Below are positions 1 to 9,352 of a stretch of 64,000 nucleotides of DNA, piece by piece. The stretch comes from Puteibacter caeruleilacunae (GTDB taxonomy: Bacteria > Bacteroidota > Bacteroidia > Bacteroidales > Prolixibacteraceae). The notes beneath the pieces were generated by a model. It saw nothing but the letters and a program-made list of their open reading frames with translations. It was not told where the DNA came from and did not search any database. Position 1 is the first letter of the stretch. Each line of letters begins with the position of its first letter. The DNA is taken from positions 39,023 through 103,022 of the forward strand of contig SJCO01000021.1 of assembly GCA_005217565.1 (NCBI GenBank), in the 5' to 3' direction. Made by a program: the position numbers and the translations under genes.

Positions 1-1
1 G

Positions 2-604
2 AATGATGGATCGGTAATCTGGTTAAATAGCGACTCAAAACTTAGCATTGGAGAAAATGAAGATGGGACAACTGTAGCAAAGCTTGATGGAGAGGCTTTG
101 TTTGAATTGGTTCCTAACGAGGATCGTAAATTTGAGGTGGATGTGAAAGATTTACGAATCCGTGATATTGGAACTTCATTCAATGTTAGGGCGTATGCTA
201 AAGACCGTATCATACAAACAGCTTTGATTGATGGTGTTGTTGATATTTTACAACAAAATGGTACTCGTTTGGTGAGTTTGAATCCTGGTGAAATAGCCAA
301 TTTCAATAAAAAAGCCAGAACATTGGATGTTGCAAAAATCGACCTGGAAATGGTAACTGGTTGGAAGGATGGAAAGTTTGTATTTATCGGAAAAACGTTG
401 GACGAGATAACTGTGGAGCTTGAAAACTGGTACAATGTTGATATCGAATTTGAGAATAGTAAAATGAAGAAGGAAGTGTATTCATGTAACATCCGAAGAA
501 CTTCAACAGTGAAATCTGTGATGGAAATGTTGAAGTATTCTACCGGTATTGAGTATGAAATTATGGAGGATACAACAGGAAAAGAAAAGATCATGATAAA
601 ATAA
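2..604 (+). CDS. FecR-family anti-sigma factor, 5'-truncated by window edge
   Basis: Only the C-terminal part is visible; the frame is open from base 2, so the start lies outside the window. The beginning reads DGSVIWLNSDSKLS, the usual start of the periplasmic FecR domain, followed by GEALFELV and IGTSFNVRAY, both FecR hallmarks. The last ~85 residues (WKDGKFVFIGKTLDEI onward) match the DUF4974 C-terminal domain of Bacteroidetes FecR proteins. In this family the protein spans the inner membrane, holds an ECF sigma factor inactive and is relieved when the STN domain of the cognate SusC reports substrate. SusC1 follows 84 nt downstream, so this FecR very probably serves SusC1. The cytoplasmic sigma-binding part and transmembrane segment are not visible. 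Confidence 0.93.
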   Translation, partial: NDGSVIWLNSDSKLSIGENEDGTTVAKLDGEALFELVPNEDRKFEVDVKDLRIRDIGTSFNVRAYAKDRIIQTALIDGVVDILQQNGTRLVSLNPGEIANFNKKARTLDVAKIDLEMVTGWKDGKFVFIGKTLDEITVELENWYNVDIEFENSKMKKEVYSCNIRRTSTVKSVMEMLKYSTGIEYEIMEDTTGKEKIMIK

Positions 605-606
605 AA

Positions 607-632
607 AAGTGTACCGGTGGAGCGGTACACTT
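607..632 (+). promoter_or_regulatory. Leader hairpin before susC1
   Basis: A perfect 10-bp inverted repeat (AAGTGTACCG / CGGTACACTT) with a 6-nt loop lies between fecR and susC1, 56 nt before the susC1 start. No T-run follows, so it is not a classical intrinsic terminator. Similar hairpins of unrelated sequence precede the other three susC genes in the window. Confidence 0.75.
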
Positions 633-688
633 ATTAATGAAACTGAGTGGAGTCAGTTTCAACTGTTTAACTAAAACATCACAAATTT

Positions 689-3600
689 ATGAAAAAAATG
701 TGTTGGCTGTGCCGATATGGGCATGGTATGGGAAAATTATTACGAATTATGAAGTTAACATTGGTGTTAATGTTGGTGATTGTGTGTACGTTAAGTGCCG
801 AAACATACAGTCAGAATGCTAAGCTTAATCTTTCCATGAAGGATGCCTCCATTGTGGAAATATTTAAAGAAATAGAGCGTACCAGTGAGTACGGATTCTT
901 TTTCAAGAATGACCAATTAAATCTGGACAAGCGCTATTCAATCAACCTAAAAAATGCGACTATCGAAGAGGTGCTTGAGACTGTTCTTGGGGAGAATGGA
1001 CTAAAGTACAAGGTTGTTGATAAGAACATTGTTATTACTCGCAATGCTGTTAAAGCAGCAGCTATGCAACCTACAGAAGTTAAGGGTAAAGTAACCGATG
1101 AAACAGGAGAACCTCTACCAGGTGTGTCAGTGGTGGTGAAAGGCACAACAGTTGGAGTAACGACTGATTTTGATGGTAACTATACTTTGGCTTTACCTGC
1201 CGACGCTGAGGTTTTGGTATTTTCATTTGTTGGAATGAAAACTCAGGAGATTGCTATTGCAGGACAATCAGCAATTAATATCAAGATGCTTGAAGATGCT
1301 ATTGGTATGGAAGAGGTTGTTGTTGTAGGTTTTGGTGTTCAGAAAAAAGTAAACTTAACCGGTTCGGTTGCAACTGTTGATAAGAAGGTACTTGAAGCTC
1401 GTCCTGTTTCTAATGTGGGACAAGCATTACAGGGTGCTGTTTCAGGTTTGAACTTCTCAGTGGGTAATGGCGGAGGAGAATTGAATAACAGTCTTTCAAT
1501 TAATATTCGTGGAGCAGGTACTATTGGTCAGGGATCTAGTAGTTCTCCTCTTGTGTTGATTGATGGAATGGAAGGCGATATGAATACATTGAATCCACAG
1601 GATATTGAAAATATCTCTGTATTGAAAGATGCGGCAGCAGCTTCGATTTATGGTTCACGTGCACCATTTGGTGTAATCTTGATTACGACAAAAGAAGGTA
1701 AGAGTGGTAAGATGGTTGTTAACTATAATAACAACTTCCGTTGGAGTGACCCTGTTCTTCAGCCTCATATGTTAGATTCAGAAAGCTTTGCTTACTACTG
1801 GAATGAAGCTGCGGCAAATAATGGTCAGGGATTGCCATTTAAGGATGAGACTATTCAAAAGATTAAAGACTTCAAAGCTGGAAAACTACAATATGGTACA
1901 GAACCTCGTGATGACGGTTCTAAAAACTGGAAGATGTATACAGAATCTTTCGGAAATACCAACTGGTTTGATGAGCATTACAAATCATGGGCTCCTTCTC
2001 AAGAGCATAACCTAAGTGTGCGTGGTGGATCTGAAAAGGTAAGATATTACTTGTCATCGAACTATCTTGATCAAGATGGATTATTGACTTATGGTGATGA
2101 CTCATTTAAGCGTTTTACGTTGAATGCAAAGATTAATGCCCAGGTACATAAACTAGTGCGTTTGACTTATAACGGTAAGTTTAATCGTGTAATCTACGAT
2201 CGTTCTTCTTACCAGAGTGCCTTGTTCTTCCACAATATTGCTCGTCGTTGGCCTACTTTACCAGTGTATGATGGTAATGGTTACTACTTAGGAGGAAACG
2301 AAATTGCGCACCTTCAGAATGGTAGAGCAAGAGATGAAAAGGATGAATTCTCACAGCAACTTCAGTTTATTTTTACTCCTGCAAAAGGATGGAATATCAA
2401 TGCGCAGTTGAACTACAGAACACGTACAACATTTGCTAATTCAGCATATCTTCCAATCTATGATCATGATACAGAAGGAAAGCTACGTGAAAAAGCATTA
2501 CAACATGTATTGTGGTCGCCAGGTGCTTCTCGTGTATACGAATCAGCATACAAGCAAAACTTCTTCAATCCTAACATTTTCACAGAGTATGAAGTGAACT
2601 TGGACGGTGGACATTACCTAAAAGGTATGGTAGGATTCCAGAGTGAGTTGAACAAGACAAGAAACTTGAGTGCTTATCGTGATGATGTGATCACAGCTGA
2701 GCTTCCTACGATCAATACTGCATCTGGTGAAGATAAAGTTACTGGAGGAGGATATGCACATTGGGCAACGGCAGGATTCTTTGGTCGTATAAACTACAAC
2801 TATAAAGAACGTTACCTATTGGAGGTTAACGGCCGTTATGATGGAACCAGTCGTTTCTTGAAAGATGAACGTTGGAACTTCTTCCCTTCATTCTCATTGG
2901 GGTGGAATGTTGCTCGTGAGGAGTTTTGGAAAGATTTAAGTGTTAGTAATTTTGTAAGTACTTTTAAGTTACGAGGATCATGGGGTAAGCTTGGTAACCA
3001 GAATACTGGAAACTGGTATCCATTCTACGTAACAATGCCTATTGGAACAGCTAATGGTGGATGGTTGTTAAATGGTGAAAAACCAAATACAGCAAGTGCT
3101 CCAGGATTGGTGAGTGAATTGTTGACATGGGAAAACGTAAAGTCATATAACTTTGGTCTTGATGCAAGTATGTTCAACAGTCGATTGACTTTTGTATTCG
3201 ACTACTTTAGTCGTAAGACTGAAGATATGGTTGGTCCTGCTCCTCAGTTACCTTCAACATTGGGTACTTCGGTTCCTAGAATGAATAATGCCGATATGGA
3301 ATCGAAAGGTTTCGAATTGGAAATCAGTTGGAGAGATCAAATTGGTGAACTTAAGTATGGCGTAAAAGCAATTTTATCTGATAGTCGCCAGAAAGTTACT
3401 CGTTATCCTAATGAAACAGGAAGTTTGAACCAGTGGTATGCTGGTCGCTATTCTGGAGAGATTTGGGGATACAAAACTCATGGTTTAGCAAAAACAGATG
3501 AAGAAATGTCGGCATGGATTGCTGAACACGATCAGAGTCAGCTTGGTAACAAGTGGGCTGCTGGTGATATCATGTACGAAAACTTAGATGATGATCCAGC

Positions 3601-4180
3601 AATTACGCGTGGAGCTAATACATTAAGTGATCATGGTGATTTAACTATTATTGGTAACAGCACTCCTCGTTACAACTTTGGTTTAGACTTAGATATGACA
3701 TGGAGGGGATTCGATTTTAGAGCATTCTTCCAGGGAGTAGCAAAACGTGATGTTTGGGTATCAGGTCCTTATTTCTGGGGTGCAAACTATAACCTATGGC
3801 AGTCGGCAGGATTTACAGAGCATTTGGATTATTTCCGTCCAGAAGGAACAGATAGTCCTCTTGGTGCTAATGTTGATTCTTACTATCCTCGTCCATTGTT
3901 TGGTGGAGGTAGTAAAAACACGAAAACACAATCTCGTTATCTGCAGAATGGAGCTTACATTCGCTTAAAGAATATTCAGTTAGGTTATACGCTACCTTCA
4001 GAATTCACAAAACGCTTTGGTGTTAATAAATTGAGAATGTATGTATCTGGAGAGAACCTAATGACTATTACAAAAATGACAGATATTTTCGATCCTGAGA
4101 CAACCGGTGGTGGCTGGGGTAATGGAAAAATTTATCCTTTGTCGAAAATTGTGTCATGTGGTGTTAGTTTAACTTTTTAA
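689..4180 (+). CDS. SusC-like TonB-dependent transporter with STN signalling domain (SusC1)
   Basis: Outer-membrane TonB-dependent oligosaccharide importer of 1163 aa. After a long SusC-type N-terminus (MKKMCWLCR ... LRIMKLT, then a hydrophobic signal stretch) come an STN domain (about residues 45-118), a carboxypeptidase-regulatory-like beta-sandwich starting at VKGKVTDETGEPLPGVS (about 131-210), a plug domain beginning near MEEVVVVGFGVQKK, and a 22-strand barrel ending in aromatic ...SLTF. The STN domain is the part that in FecA-type systems contacts a periplasmic FecR, which agrees with the fecR gene just upstream. The ATGAAAAAA start preceded by an A/T-rich stretch is shared by all four susC genes here. 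SusD1 follows after 12 nt. The transported glycan cannot be read from the sequence. Confidence 0.96.
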   Translation: MKKMCWLCRYGHGMGKLLRIMKLTLVLMLVIVCTLSAETYSQNAKLNLSMKDASIVEIFKEIERTSEYGFFFKNDQLNLDKRYSINLKNATIEEVLETVLGENGLKYKVVDKNIVITRNAVKAAAMQPTEVKGKVTDETGEPLPGVSVVVKGTTVGVTTDFDGNYTLALPADAEVLVFSFVGMKTQEIAIAGQSAINIKMLEDAIGMEEVVVVGFGVQKKVNLTGSVATVDKKVLEARPVSNVGQALQGAVSGLNFSVGNGGGELNNSLSINIRGAGTIGQGSSSSPLVLIDGMEGDMNTLNPQDIENISVLKDAAAASIYGSRAPFGVILITTKEGKSGKMVVNYNNNFRWSDPVLQPHMLDSESFAYYWNEAAANNGQGLPFKDETIQKIKDFKAGKLQYGTEPRDDGSKNWKMYTESFGNTNWFDEHYKSWAPSQEHNLSVRGGSEKVRYYLSSNYLDQDGLLTYGDDSFKRFTLNAKINAQVHKLVRLTYNGKFNRVIYDRSSYQSALFFHNIARRWPTLPVYDGNGYYLGGNEIAHLQNGRARDEKDEFSQQLQFIFTPAKGWNINAQLNYRTRTTFANSAYLPIYDHDTEGKLREKALQHVLWSPGASRVYESAYKQNFFNPNIFTEYEVNLDGGHYLKGMVGFQSELNKTRNLSAYRDDVITAELPTINTASGEDKVTGGGYAHWATAGFFGRINYNYKERYLLEVNGRYDGTSRFLKDERWNFFPSFSLGWNVAREEFWKDLSVSNFVSTFKLRGSWGKLGNQNTGNWYPFYVTMPIGTANGGWLLNGEKPNTASAPGLVSELLTWENVKSYNFGLDASMFNSRLTFVFDYFSRKTEDMVGPAPQLPSTLGTSVPRMNNADMESKGFELEISWRDQIGELKYGVKAILSDSRQKVTRYPNETGSLNQWYAGRYSGEIWGYKTHGLAKTDEEMSAWIAEHDQSQLGNKWAAGDIMYENLDDDPAITRGANTLSDHGDLTIIGNSTPRYNFGLDLDMTWRGFDFRAFFQGVAKRDVWVSGPYFWGANYNLWQSAGFTEHLDYFRPEGTDSPLGANVDSYYPRPLFGGGSKNTKTQSRYLQNGAYIRLKNIQLGYTLPSEFTKRFGVNKLRMYVSGENLMTITKMTDIFDPETTGGGWGNGKIYPLSKIVSCGVSLTF

Positions 4181-4192
4181 TCGACTTAAATT

Positions 4193-6148
4193 ATGAAGCT
4201 AAATATGAAATATCAATTACTCGTTGCATTGTCACTACTTATAGGATTTAGTGGATGTAATGATTATCTGGATCGAGAACCATTGGATAAGGTTACTCCA
4301 GAGAATTATTTAAAAGCAGAATCAGACTTAGCGGCATATACTATTAACCGCTATAGTTTCCCAACTCATGGTGGCTGGGGATTGGGTACTTTTAGAAATG
4401 ATAATGGTACTGATAATCAGGCCTCTTCTGGAGCCAGTAATATTTGGAATCCTGGACAATATCGTGTTGGAGAAGGTGGTGGATCATGGAATTTCTCTCA
4501 AATTCGTCAGTTAAACTATTTCTTCGAACAAGTTCTTCCTCGTTGGAAAGCTGATGAGATAAAGGGTGATGCCGATAATATCAATCACTACATTGGCGAA
4601 GCATATTTTTTGAGAGCGTATGAGTATTTCAATAGAATTCAAGCATTGGGTGATTTCCCAATTATCAAGACTACCCTTCCTGATAAACCGGAAGAATTAA
4701 CTGAAGCATCAAAACGTCGTCCTCGTAATGAAGTGGCTCGTTTCATCATTGCTGACTTGGATTCTGCGATCATGTTGATGAAAAATGAACCTCCTTTTGG
4801 AAAGAATCGCTTGTCTAAACATGCAGCTCAGTTGTTCAAATCAAGAGTTGCTCTTCATGAAGGTACCTGGTTGAAATATCATAAGGGAACCAATCGTGTA
4901 CCAGGGGGACCAGGATGGCCAGGAGCAAGTGCTGATTACTTGAGTGGATTCTCGGTAAATATTGATTCTGAAATAGATTTCTTCCTAACAGAAGCAATGG
5001 AAGCTGCAAAGGCAGTAACTGATGATGTCGATTTGACAGCAAATAATGGTGCTACTGATAGTAACGTACACTCTAATCCTTATTTCCAAATGTTTGGAGA
5101 TTTGGATATGGAAGGATATGATGAAGTGCTTTTCTGGAGAGGTTATAACAGTGAAATCAGTGTTGGTCATCATACTATGCACTATTTACGTAATGGTGGT
5201 AACTCAGGATATACCAGAAGTTTTGTGGAGACTTTCTTGATGGATTCAGGGCTTCCAATTTATGATGCTGCTTCGGGATATGCAGGAGATGATTCAATTT
5301 CAATGACTCAAATTGATCGTGATCCTCGTTTGAAGTTATTTATGAAGACTCCTGGTGATACATTAACCAATATTGGAGGTATGACTGTTGAAGAATATCC
5401 TGACATTTTGGATATTGCAGAGAACAGATACGTTACAGGTTATTCAATCAAAAAAGGTATAAATCCAGATAATAAATTTACTGATGGGGCTAACCTGACA
5501 ACTACTGGATCAATTGTGTTCCGAGCTGTTGAGGCATACTTGAACTATATTGAGGCTGATTATGTGAAGAATGGTTCTTTGAATGGAACATCACAAGATC
5601 TTTGGACTAAGATCAGAACTCGTGCTGGTGTTGATACTGATTTCAATAAGACTATTACTGCTACGAATCTTTCATTAGAGAAAGACTGGGCTCGTTATTC
5701 AGGTGGTAACATGATTGATGCAACACTATACAATATCCGTCGTGAGCGCCGATGTGAGTTAATTGCCGAAGGATTCAGAATGATGGACCTGAAACGTTGG
5801 AGAGCGTTGGATCAGGTGCAAAATTACCAGATTGAAGGATTCAAAATATGGGGACCAATGAAAGATTGGTTTGTTGATGATGAAGGTGCTAGTACATTGA
5901 AAGCTGAACCAGAGAGTTCAAATCCTAATGTTTCGCCTGAGGCGAACAGCATGTACTTGAGACCATACCAAATCCGTCAGGGTAACAATGATTTCTACAA
6001 TGGTTACAATTGGCATCCTGCACACTACTTGTCGCCTATTGCTTACGAGCATTTCCTAATTACAAGTCAAGGTGGAGATGTAAGTACTTCTGTGATTTAT
6101 CAAAATCCAGGATGGCCAGTTGAAGCTGGTGCCGGACCAACAGAATAA
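4193..6148 (+). CDS. SusD/RagB-like glycan-binding lipoprotein (SusD1)
   Basis: Surface lipoprotein of 651 aa that caps the SusC1 barrel and binds glycan. A signal peptide ends in the lipobox GFSGC (lipid Cys22), followed by NDYLDREPLDKVTPENYL, the standard SusD start. RRERRCELIAEGFRMMDLKRW near the C-terminal third is the SusD signature, and the end ...YQNPGWPVEAG is the usual closing NPGW-type motif. It is long for the family, with an insertion around residues 220-330. It is surely cotranscribed with susC1 (12-nt gap). A remnant of a near-identical 3' end occurs 2.9 kb downstream. Confidence 0.96.
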   Translation: MKLNMKYQLLVALSLLIGFSGCNDYLDREPLDKVTPENYLKAESDLAAYTINRYSFPTHGGWGLGTFRNDNGTDNQASSGASNIWNPGQYRVGEGGGSWNFSQIRQLNYFFEQVLPRWKADEIKGDADNINHYIGEAYFLRAYEYFNRIQALGDFPIIKTTLPDKPEELTEASKRRPRNEVARFIIADLDSAIMLMKNEPPFGKNRLSKHAAQLFKSRVALHEGTWLKYHKGTNRVPGGPGWPGASADYLSGFSVNIDSEIDFFLTEAMEAAKAVTDDVDLTANNGATDSNVHSNPYFQMFGDLDMEGYDEVLFWRGYNSEISVGHHTMHYLRNGGNSGYTRSFVETFLMDSGLPIYDAASGYAGDDSISMTQIDRDPRLKLFMKTPGDTLTNIGGMTVEEYPDILDIAENRYVTGYSIKKGINPDNKFTDGANLTTTGSIVFRAVEAYLNYIEADYVKNGSLNGTSQDLWTKIRTRAGVDTDFNKTITATNLSLEKDWARYSGGNMIDATLYNIRRERRCELIAEGFRMMDLKRWRALDQVQNYQIEGFKIWGPMKDWFVDDEGASTLKAEPESSNPNVSPEANSMYLRPYQIRQGNNDFYNGYNWHPAHYLSPIAYEHFLITSQGGDVSTSVIYQNPGWPVEAGAGPTE

Positions 6149-6178
6149 ATAATTGAATTAATCACTCTATTAAAAGTT

Positions 6179-6214
6179 GAAGGCTGTCTCGTAATGAGAT
6201 GGCCTTCCTTTATT
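6179..6214 (+). terminator. Terminator or attenuator after susD1
   Basis: Arms GAAGGCTGTCTC and GAGATGGCCTTC pair over 12 bp, allowing two G-U pairs, around a 5-nt loop (arms 6179-6190 and 6196-6207), followed by CTTTATTT. It ends the susCD message or lowers read-through into GH29. An almost identical copy is at 9100-9136. Confidence 0.8.
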
Positions 6215-6598
6215 TCCGAGAATTTACTATTGCTAATCATAACGTTATACATGACGGATTCAAACTGTAACCTGTGTACTTATGTTTCAGAGAACACCAG
6301 AAGCATCGTTTAACGTCTAGAGGTCTTTTACAGAGGGGAAACGGTTGCTGTTTTTCTGTATCATATTGGAATCTTTCCCTCTTTCTAATCCGGTTGTATG
6401 TTGATTTTCGTATTTTTGTAATCACATTAACTATACAAAGAATGAACACCTGTTAATTAGTCCTAAAACGATTTAGGCTATTTGAGTCAAAAAACTTATC
6501 GCAGTATGCTGAATAAGAAAATTGATGAGTATTCATAGCCTGGTTGTATCTACCTCCATTGAATTGAATGGGAATGATTAACACTTAAATTCAAAAAA
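6215..6598. other. Intergenic region before GH29
   Basis: No gene is supported here. TATTTTTG at 6411-6418 fits the -7 element of a Bacteroidetes housekeeping promoter (TAnnTTTG), but a correctly spaced TTTG upstream is poor. If used, the leader of the GH29 message would be about 170 nt. Confidence 0.4.
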
Positions 6599-8113
6599 AT
6601 GAAACAAAATGTATTATTAGCAGTATTACTGCTGTTGGGTACTAGCCTGTTTGCGCAAGAGGTAAAACGGGACTGGGATACTGGTAAAGCAAAAGAAGAA
6701 GCTAGTAAATTATGGGAAGCAATTGATGCACGCCCGGTGCCTGATTGGTTCGGAAAAGCTAAGTTTGGAATTTTTATTCACTGGGGACCTTATTCTGTTC
6801 CTGCGTGGTCTCCTTCGGGTACTTATACTGAGTGGTATCAAAAATGGTGGTATAGCCACAGTATATTTGGAAATAATAATCCTCAAAGTGATGCTATCCC
6901 AAATTTCCAGAAGAACAAATATGGTGAAGAGTCAAGTTATTACGATTTTGGAAAGATGCTGAAGGCTGAATTATATGATCCTACAGAATGGGCAGATTTA
7001 TTTAAGCGCTCAGGAGCCAAGTATATTATCTTGACTTCAAAGCACCACGATGGTTATACCTTGTGGCCTAATAAGCAAGCACAAAACGGTCGTTTCTTTC
7101 CATGGAATGCTGGTGAGACAGGAGCTAAGAGAGATTTGATTGCGCCATATATGAAGGCAATGCGAGAAGCTGGTCTTAAGGCTGGTTTATATTACAGTTT
7201 ATATGAATGGTATCATCCATGGTATCAGATGCGCAGTGATGATTTTGTGACCAAACACTATCATCCACAGTTTAAAGACTTGGTGAGCAAATATTCTCCT
7301 GATCTAATTTATGCTGATGGCGAATGGGATATGGAAGACAGCTACTGGAGAAGTGGAGAATTATTAACGTGGTTGTTTAATGAATCAGAGTGTGGTAAAG
7401 ATGTTGTAATTAATGACCGTTGGTTTAAAGGTAGTCGTTTTAACCATGGAGGATATTATACAACAGAGTATGATGCACACTTTGATGATTTTGATAAACC
7501 ATTTGAAGAAATCAGGGGAATGGGACTTTCATTTGGTTATAATCGCGATGAGGACATCGAAGATTACAACACTGCGCAAACCCTGATCCTGATGTTGTGT
7601 GATATTGTTTGCCAGGGTGGTAACCTTTGCTTAAATGTGGGACCGTCGGCCGATGGTAAAATTCCGGTGATTATGCAGGAACGTTTATTACAAATTGGTG
7701 AATGGTTAGACTTAAACGGAGAAGCTATTTATGAAACCACTGTGTGGAAAAAACCTTTCCAATGGTCTAAAGGTAATAGAGAGTTTGATTTCAAAGCGGG
7801 TAAAGCCTATGCTGATGGAGATTATATTTTAAAACAAACAGTTAAACCAATCGACGGTAAAGCTGTTAAGCAAATGTTCTTCACCAAAAAAGGAAATGAC
7901 TTGTATGTGATATTGCCTGTTTGGAATAAGAAAGCCTTTAAGATCAAGGATGTTAAGCTTGGATCAGGTGCTAAAATCAACTTGTTAGGAGTTGATCAGA
8001 AGGTTAAAATGGTACAAAGAGGTAAAGATGTTGTTGTAACATTACCACAATATGATCCATCATGGAATATCAATGATATTGCCTATGTATTAAAGATCAC
8101 TAATTGTCAATAG
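6599..8113 (+). CDS. GH29 alpha-L-fucosidase
   Basis: Secreted exo-enzyme of 504 aa that releases terminal alpha-L-fucose, periplasmic by its SPI signal peptide (residues 1-19, ending LFAQ). The GH29 core is clear: FGIFIHWGPYSVPAW (56-70), KYIILTSKHHDGYTLWP (141-157), KAGLYYSLYEWYHP (194-207), and the strand LIYADGEWD in which Asp240 aligns with the family nucleophile. NVGPSADGKIP (346-356) is another GH29 hallmark. A C-terminal beta-sandwich (about 395-504) completes the usual GH29 fold. GH16 follows 21 nt later, so the two form a small operon downstream of susCD1. The retaining mechanism and fucose specificity are family knowledge; the linkage is unknown. Confidence 0.93.
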   Translation: MKQNVLLAVLLLLGTSLFAQEVKRDWDTGKAKEEASKLWEAIDARPVPDWFGKAKFGIFIHWGPYSVPAWSPSGTYTEWYQKWWYSHSIFGNNNPQSDAIPNFQKNKYGEESSYYDFGKMLKAELYDPTEWADLFKRSGAKYIILTSKHHDGYTLWPNKQAQNGRFFPWNAGETGAKRDLIAPYMKAMREAGLKAGLYYSLYEWYHPWYQMRSDDFVTKHYHPQFKDLVSKYSPDLIYADGEWDMEDSYWRSGELLTWLFNESECGKDVVINDRWFKGSRFNHGGYYTTEYDAHFDDFDKPFEEIRGMGLSFGYNRDEDIEDYNTAQTLILMLCDIVCQGGNLCLNVGPSADGKIPVIMQERLLQIGEWLDLNGEAIYETTVWKKPFQWSKGNREFDFKAGKAYADGDYILKQTVKPIDGKAVKQMFFTKKGNDLYVILPVWNKKAFKIKDVKLGSGAKINLLGVDQKVKMVQRGKDVVVTLPQYDPSWNINDIAYVLKITNCQ

Positions 8114-8134
8114 ATTGTAGGAAATTTTAAACAG

Positions 8135-8965
8135 ATGAGGATCATTATAAAATTTGCCATCATAGCATGTGTATTATTTACAGCGTGTGTAAATGGTCAG
8201 AACAGTGAAGGTTTTAAACCAACAACAGAGAAAAACTCCGATAACTGGAAGTATGAACCTTCCATAAGCGATGAGTTTGATGACGCAGAACTAGATACAG
8301 CCAAATGGTATAATATAAACCCAACCTGGATTGGACGAGCTCCATCTTTGTTTAGAGCATCGAATGTTACTGTAGAAGATGGAATGCTGGTACTAACAGG
8401 AAAGCGTGAAGATGTAGCTGATGCGCCAGAAGGGTATCATACTTTTACCTCGGCAGCAGTACAGGGAAAACGAAAAGTACTTTACGGTTATTTCGAAATT
8501 AAATGTAAGCCTATGGATTCAGCTTTGTCAAGTGCTTTTTGGCTGTATACTCCGGATTCAGTTAAACAAGAAGAAATTGACATATTTGAGATCTGTGGAA
8601 GAAATGATGTTGATAAAGAATATGAACATACCTATTTTGCAACAACTCACTATATTATTCACAAAAAGGACTTGAAAATTAGCGACCATGTTGCTCATAA
8701 AACCGATTATAAACTGGCTAACCGTTTTATTGTGGCTGGATTAAAATGGACGCGTGAAGAAATAATCTGGTATTTAGATGGGAAAGAAATACGTAGACGT
8801 AAAAACGATTTCTGGCATAGTCCTGAAACAATAAACTTCGATAGTGAAGCATTTCCTTCTTGGTGGGGCTTACCTTCTGAAAAGGACAATGGTGGTCGAT
8901 TTGAAATAGAGTATTTCAGGTATTGGTCGCAAATCAAAGAAAGTGATATTAGTTATAAGAACTAA
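8135..8965 (+). CDS. GH16 family endo-glycanase, lipoprotein
   Basis: 276-aa GH16 jelly-roll enzyme with lipobox FTAC (lipid Cys18). The catalytic signature is EEIDIFE at 146-152: Glu147 nucleophile, Asp149 helper, Glu152 acid/base. The extra residue (E-x-D-x-x-E) marks the beta-bulge branch, which includes laminarinases, agarases, carrageenases and porphyranases, not the lichenase/xyloglucan branch. LSSAFWLYTP (131-140) forms the strand before it, and YEHTYFATTHY supplies cleft residues. No accessory carbohydrate-binding module is present. A lipoprotein endo-acting enzyme next to SusCD usually cuts polysaccharide at the cell surface. Substrate may be a beta-1,3-glucan or a galactan; I cannot choose between them. 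It sits 21 nt after GH29. Confidence 0.88.
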   Translation: MRIIIKFAIIACVLFTACVNGQNSEGFKPTTEKNSDNWKYEPSISDEFDDAELDTAKWYNINPTWIGRAPSLFRASNVTVEDGMLVLTGKREDVADAPEGYHTFTSAAVQGKRKVLYGYFEIKCKPMDSALSSAFWLYTPDSVKQEEIDIFEICGRNDVDKEYEHTYFATTHYIIHKKDLKISDHVAHKTDYKLANRFIVAGLKWTREEIIWYLDGKEIRRRKNDFWHSPETINFDSEAFPSWWGLPSEKDNGGRFEIEYFRYWSQIKESDISYKN

Positions 8966-9012
8966 TTTTTATTTTCCTGTAAGAATGTTCTATTAGTAAT
9001 TTTATGTAATCA

Positions 9013-9136
9013 GTGATTGATCAAAATCCAGGATGCCCAGTAGAAGCTGGGGCCGGATCAACAGAATAAATAATTGAATTAATCATCCTATTTCAAGTTG
9101 AAGGCTGTCTCATTACGAGATGGCCTTCCTTTATTT
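9013..9136 (+). pseudogene. Duplicated 3' end of susD1 plus its terminator (relic)
   Basis: This stretch repeats 6092-6215 with few changes. It contains a coding remnant reading DQNPGCPVEAGAGSTE and a stop, matching the last residues of SusD1 (YQNPGWPVEAGAGPTE), then the same spacer and the same terminator hairpin. No upstream susD sequence remains; the match starts abruptly at GTGATT. It is a scar of a duplication or of insertion/deletion around the GH29-GH16 pair. Confidence 0.85.
9100..9136 (+). terminator. Terminator after GH16 (copy of the susD1 terminator)
   Basis: Arms GAAGGCTGTCTC (9100-9111) and GAGATGGCCTTC (9117-9128) enclose a 5-nt loop, followed by CTTTATTTT. It probably terminates the GH29-GH16 message. 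Confidence 0.8.
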
Positions 9137-9290
9137 TAAGAGCTTTACTGGCAGCTAGCATGGAGTTTAAAGGTTCCGGTCTTGGTTTATATTTCTTTTT
9201 GCAGGCAGCCTTGACTTTTTCCTCTCAATCTAAAAAATGAAGAGTCCGTTCAGCTTAAGAACAATTAAAAACAAAGATTATTCTTAAACC
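9137..9290. repeat. Fragment of a dispersed intergenic repeat
   Basis: CAGGCAGCCTTGACTTT at 9202-9218 recurs at 22667-22683 and, reversed, at 54707-54722, where it flanks a stem-loop element. Only this edge is present here. The rest of the stretch shows nothing recognisable. Confidence 0.6.
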
Positions 9291-9320
9291 TTTGCATTAT
9301 CAAAATAGATTATAACTTTA
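9291..9320 (+). promoter_or_regulatory. Housekeeping-type promoter for GH20
   Basis: TTTG (9291-9294), an 18-nt gap, then TAACTTTA (9313-9320), one base off the Bacteroidetes TAnnTTTG element. The 19-nt stretch CAAAATAGATTATAACTTT is repeated before the triple esterase at 30104-30122. Confidence 0.55.
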
Positions 9321-9352
9321 GTCATTTAAAAAATTAACTAAAACCAGTGATA

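Noticed and set aside
637..822. 61-codon frame overlapping the susC1 start
   Set aside because: It is a shadow frame over the leader and signal peptide of susC1.
7579..7720. Possible GH29-adjacent frameshift near LMLCDIVCQGGN
   Set aside because: The frame is continuous and the conserved NVGPSADGK motif follows in frame.
9347..9352. GTG start two codons before the GH20 ATG
   Set aside because: ATG at 9353 gives the same signal peptide and is the more usual start.
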